A DNA stretch of 11,863 nt from Gloeopeniophorella convolvens (taxonomy: Eukaryota > Basidiomycota > Agaricomycetes > Russulales): the NCBI GenBank assembly GCA_022496205.1, contig WTXD01000345.1:1-11863 (forward strand), written 5' to 3'. Positions 8,705 to 11,863 of the stretch are shown here, piece after piece; the first letter of the stretch is position 1, and each line of letters starts with the position of its first letter. The translations under genes were made by a program, and so were the position numbers. The notes beneath the pieces are model-generated. The model saw nothing but the letters and a program-made list of their open reading frames with translations. It was not told the DNA's origin and made no database searches.

Positions 8705-11700
8705 CTAGTCCGATGAGATATCTATCACCTCGCCCGCGAATTGCGCATCCACCACCGACGACGATCCTGATGCCCTTCGCGCGCCATTTGTGCTCAGCGT
8801 TCGCGTTGACCTCCGCGTCCCCGAATGCGTCGGCGCCGGCGCGCCACGCAGGTTGCCCGTCCACAAAATGCCGTCGTCCGAGTAATCCTCGTCAATGCTG
8901 TCCGGCGTATCCTCAACCGCCAGCCTGCTTGCGAGGGGCATGCGCGCCCGACCGACGGCGCTTTGTGCGCGACGGACCAGCCACAGCCTCGGGCTCGGCC
9001 GCAGCCACGTCGTCCTCCTCCGCGCTGTAGCCCGCATCCTCGCTCTCCTCCTCGGCCGCTCCGCTGGGCCGCCCGCGTGCCTTGCGCTTCCGGGAGCCGG
9101 CGCCGGAGTCCTTGATTTTCGTACTTTTGCGCTCCGACACGGCGAGCTGCACCACGAGCTTCTTCCCGCTGTCGAGCGAGCGTGCGAGCGGGCCCGGCTG
9201 CAGGTATACCTGCGTCTTGTATGCGTTCTGCTTGTACGACTCGCGCAGGTAGCCCCCGATCAGCATGTGCGCAACGAGCGCCTCAGTGTCCTGTATGCGT
9301 GCCCCATTGCTTCAGTGTCGTTCCTGTACGTAGGAAAAGAAGGATGCGTACAGAGGGAGAGAGGAGACTCGTCCGTTTGGTTCGATAGTGATCGTTTTGG
9401 CCATCGCGCCAACGCCACGGGCGGTGTCCGGCAAGCTGTGCAGCGGACACCTTGGTCTTGCGCGCGTGTAGCGCACGACAGACAGCCAACACACGTTGCG
9501 CATCGCGCGTTGCGTCTATCTGCGTGATACGCGTAGGGTCACGCGTGCAGTTGTCGCAGTGCCCACAGCGTGCGTTGTCTTCGGCCCAAGACGCACTGGA
9601 CGCACTGGAGAAGTACCTGAGGCGTGAAAGTTAGCATCGAGAAGAATCGGGAATGTTAACGCGTGCGCGCACTTTGCGAATTCGAGCTTGCGGCAGCCTT
9701 GCATGTCCAGACAAAATCGGACCATGTCATGCACTGTAATGAGTGTCAACTAGTGCGAGAGATGGTTTCGATGAAGTAGAAAGTACTCTTTTTCTCGGCA
9801 TGTTGGTCGCTTACCATGCCTGGACGCGGAAGGCATCTTGCAAACGGTTTATACAGTATACAATCAGCGTCATTGCCGTCGCGCCTGCACGGCCAGACTC
9901 TTGATAGAAGGTCTCAATTGATTTCTACAAAGGAGGGTGAGGGTCTGATTGCTAGTCCACCGTATAGGACGCACCGATATCTTGATTGAAACCACAGGTT
10001 GTCAGCGAACAGAGCACTTGGGGGCGAGAATGTTACGCACTGAATGATGCAGCACAAAGCGCACGTCTGCTTTTGTCAATCCCGAGCCCGAAGGCTGTGT
10101 CATGTTGCATGTCAGCCTGGCGGTGAGGCAGCACGATTCAGCATGACTTGCCAATTGTCGCACATACGACCTTTATAGTGCCTTTGCGCCACGCTTCATG
10201 TAGCTCCTCCTTCGCCCCTTCGCTTACTTCTGCGTGGTATACCCCAGTCTTTATCTGTGCTTGGCTCACGTTGTGCAGTTCCTCTGCAACGTTTTCCGCA
10301 TCCTACAATGCGCGTCATGTGATACTCTCCAACCAAGAGATAAGGCATGACTCACGGCGCGCGTGAGGCAGTATACAATTCCTGTGTCATCGGGTGACAG
10401 GCGAGAATAAAATTGACCATCTTGGTCATGGCGTCCGTGCTAGCTGAGGGCTTCGGCAGTACTTTTGTAATGTAAGTTTTTGCGATATAGCGGACTAGTG
10501 AACTGCACGGTGCCGATTCCATCCGCAGCTATGCGACCTGGTTAGCCCAATGCTTCATCTAGCAAACGAGGTCATCCCTACCTCGTCCATCGGTGATTGG
10601 CCTGAGACGAAGGTATCGCCAGGAGGTCGCGGAGGACAATGGGCGGGCAGGTCGCGGAGAGTGCGAGGATTGGCACATTCGGGTAGAGCATTCGCAGCTT
10701 CGATAGTCCTTTGTAATCAGGGCTATGGAAGATCAGAAAGCGCTGCATCCGCGTTGCTGAAATTTACCGGTAATCGTGCCCCCATTGCGAGACGCAGTGC
10801 GCCTCGTCGATGACTATACGCGCTGTAGAAGCAATCATGAGAAGCGCGACGGAAACCGTGTATAAGATAGTAACCCAGTTTCCCAGCCTCGTGTAGCTTA
10901 CTGACGAGTGACATGAATTGGTTGCTCTTCGCGATCCGCTCTGGCTATGAGTCGCATGCATCCCGTCGGAAAGTGCAAACAGAGAAGGTGCGTCGCACGG
11001 ACCGTCACATAGCAGAGCTTGACTTCCTTCCGCGTGTGGTCTGTCCCCGTTGCAGTCGCGATCAAGCGCTGCGTCGCCTCGCTAGCTCCGACTTCGACAT
11101 CCCCCACTGAGCATGAGCGCTTCGACTGCCAAAAGAACGGGCGTGGTCAGCGGATATGGACGTACCGGTACGAGTGGTGGCGCATTACTTACTATTTTGC
11201 TCGCGCAAATGGAAGATCTGGTCCTTCATAAGAGAGATGAGCGGAGAGACGACAAGCGTGCACCGGGCATCAGTGTCGCGGGAAGTTGGTATGTGAGCGA
11301 CTTGCCGCCACCTACGGCCGTCAGTCAACGACAAACCGCACTACGGTGCGCACTGACCAGTCGGCATGATACAGACGATGTGCCCGCCCGTCCATATTCG
11401 CATTGCATGCCCTTCTCATCGAGATCAGCAGAAGATTTCGGGCGGGAATATAACAACGCACCCCTCCTGCGCGAGTCGGAAGCTCTTGATCCCAAAAATG
11501 CGTTCCATCTGCTCGCGAAGGCGCCCCGCCCAGTCAAAGGGCCCACCGAAGTAGTCCACCGCGCCTGCACGCTTACTGTGCGTGTTCTTCAGCTCGTCAA
11601 TCTGGCGCGAGAGCTCCTGGTCCTCTAGGACCTTCTCGCGGCGCAGTGCATCGATGCGGCGCGCCTCGTCGTCGAGGTTCTCGATCTCTGCACGGAGCGC

Positions 11701-11778
11701 CTCACGGCGTCCGTCGAGCTCGCGCAGGATGCTGCTGACGTTGCCATTGTTGCTTCTGCTGCTGCTCCCGCCGCTCAT
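8705..11778 (-). CDS. RECQ1-type ATP-dependent DNA helicase, frame broken many times
   Basis: A nuclear 3'-5' DNA helicase of the RecQ family, closest in layout to animal RECQ1; such enzymes unwind forks and recombination intermediates. Exon 1 (11778-11462) encodes a coiled coil (about residues 15-67), then FDWAGRLREQMERIFGIKSFR (motif 0). Later pieces are ACNANMDGR, MPTGGGKSLTYQLPA (Walker A), TLVVSPLISLMKDQ, PERIAKSNQFMS, VIDEAHCVSQWGHDYRPDY (DEAH box), ALSATCPP, YRKNLHY, DDTGIVYCLTRA, VVCATIAFGLGIDKADVRF, FYQESGRAG (motif VI), the CRKLEFAKYF...CGHCDNC zinc site, and a winged-helix segment with LIGGYLRESYKQNAY. The tail has KARGRPSG (AT-hook-like), KRRR and a final EVIDISSD. About a dozen introns of 44-67 nt are seen, one with a GC donor at 10151. 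At least eight one-base frame changes are required, but no catalytic residue is lost. The gene could end at 8913 if the tail frame change is not real. Confidence 0.88.
9975..9980 (-). other. Candidate 6-nt microexon of the helicase gene
   Basis: Six bases, ATATCG, encode Ile-Ser in phase 0. They are flanked by introns 10040-9981 and 9974-9925, both with GTGCGT donors and ending in CAAG and GTAG. Inclusion joins RFVLHHS to KSIETFYQESGRAG, giving the HHS-(I/M)-S-KS string conserved in RecQ helicases just before motif VI. Skipping both codons would delete two residues of a conserved block. Confidence 0.7.
10095..10151 (-). other. GC-AG intron in the helicase gene
   Basis: The 57-nt intron begins GCAAGT and ends ACACAG, with a good branch site (GCTGAC). 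Splicing restores VVCATI-AFGLGID across motif V. No GT donor in frame is available nearby. GC-AG introns are a known minor class; the rest of the donor matches consensus as usual for them. Confidence 0.75.
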
Positions 11779-11863
11779 GACGGCGTCTGGTCCGTGCCTG
11801 CGATGTGGTGGTGTATTGCGGAGACGGGCTCGCGCGCGGCGACTCGACGCGCGCGGTCGATGT
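11779..11863. other. Upstream end of the helicase gene
   Basis: Only 85 bp remain before the window edge, probably 5' untranslated region or core promoter. It is GC-rich with alternating CG runs (11831-11838, 11848-11855). No TATA-like box is seen. Confidence 0.35.

Noticed and set aside
8705..11778. Subtelomeric RecQ-type helicase marking a chromosome end
   Set aside because: The N-terminal coiled coil, motif 0 and zinc site fit the RECQ1 class rather than telomere-linked helicases, and no telomeric repeat is present.
1..11863. tRNA, rRNA, CRISPR array or transposon ends
   Set aside because: No tRNA B-box context, regular spaced repeats, long terminal repeats or transposase motifs were seen on either strand.

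Overview
The window looks like nuclear DNA of a mushroom-forming basidiomycete (Agaricomycetes). Introns are dense and short (about 44-67 nt, GT-AG with one GC-AG). Two of the genes, with DUF6533 and DUF6535 domains, belong to families known mainly from that group. Nothing bacterial, viral or transposon-like was recognised. All four recognisable genes lie on the minus strand, each with its own upstream region, so there is no operon logic and no shared pathway is evident.

Reading from the right, in the direction of transcription: (1) 11778-8705, a RECQ1-type ATP-dependent DNA helicase with coiled-coil N-terminus, Walker A, DEAH box, motif VI, a four-cysteine zinc site, winged helix and a basic/acidic tail. 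(2) 8040-5329, a DUF6535 membrane protein with four N-terminal transmembrane segments and a long soluble C-terminal part. (3) 4532-3520, an NmrA-like / isoflavone-reductase-like NAD(P)-binding protein, intact in four exons, 281 aa. (4) 1807-85, a DUF6533 seven-helix membrane protein of about 318 aa split into about 15 exons. I rebuilt the last gene from splice sites and family motifs, because no single open frame shows it.

Two features stand out. First, the helicase needs at least eight one-base frame corrections and the DUF6535 gene two, yet splice sites and catalytic residues between the breaks are intact. The NmrA gene needs none and the DUF6533 gene none that is certain. This fits indel errors in the assembly or very recent inactivation better than old decay. 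Second, several exons are extremely small: 6 nt in the helicase, and 8, 9 and 16 nt in the DUF6533 gene. In each case the protein family motif is restored only if the tiny exon is included.

Between genes there is a 24-nt CACGTG-centred motif present twice (22/24 identical), upstream of the NmrA and DUF6535 genes, and an 8-bp inverted repeat between a TATA-like box and the DUF6533 start. The 1808-3519 stretch holds no gene I can name, though 2160-2642 is unusually open. I found no convincing new multi-gene system.
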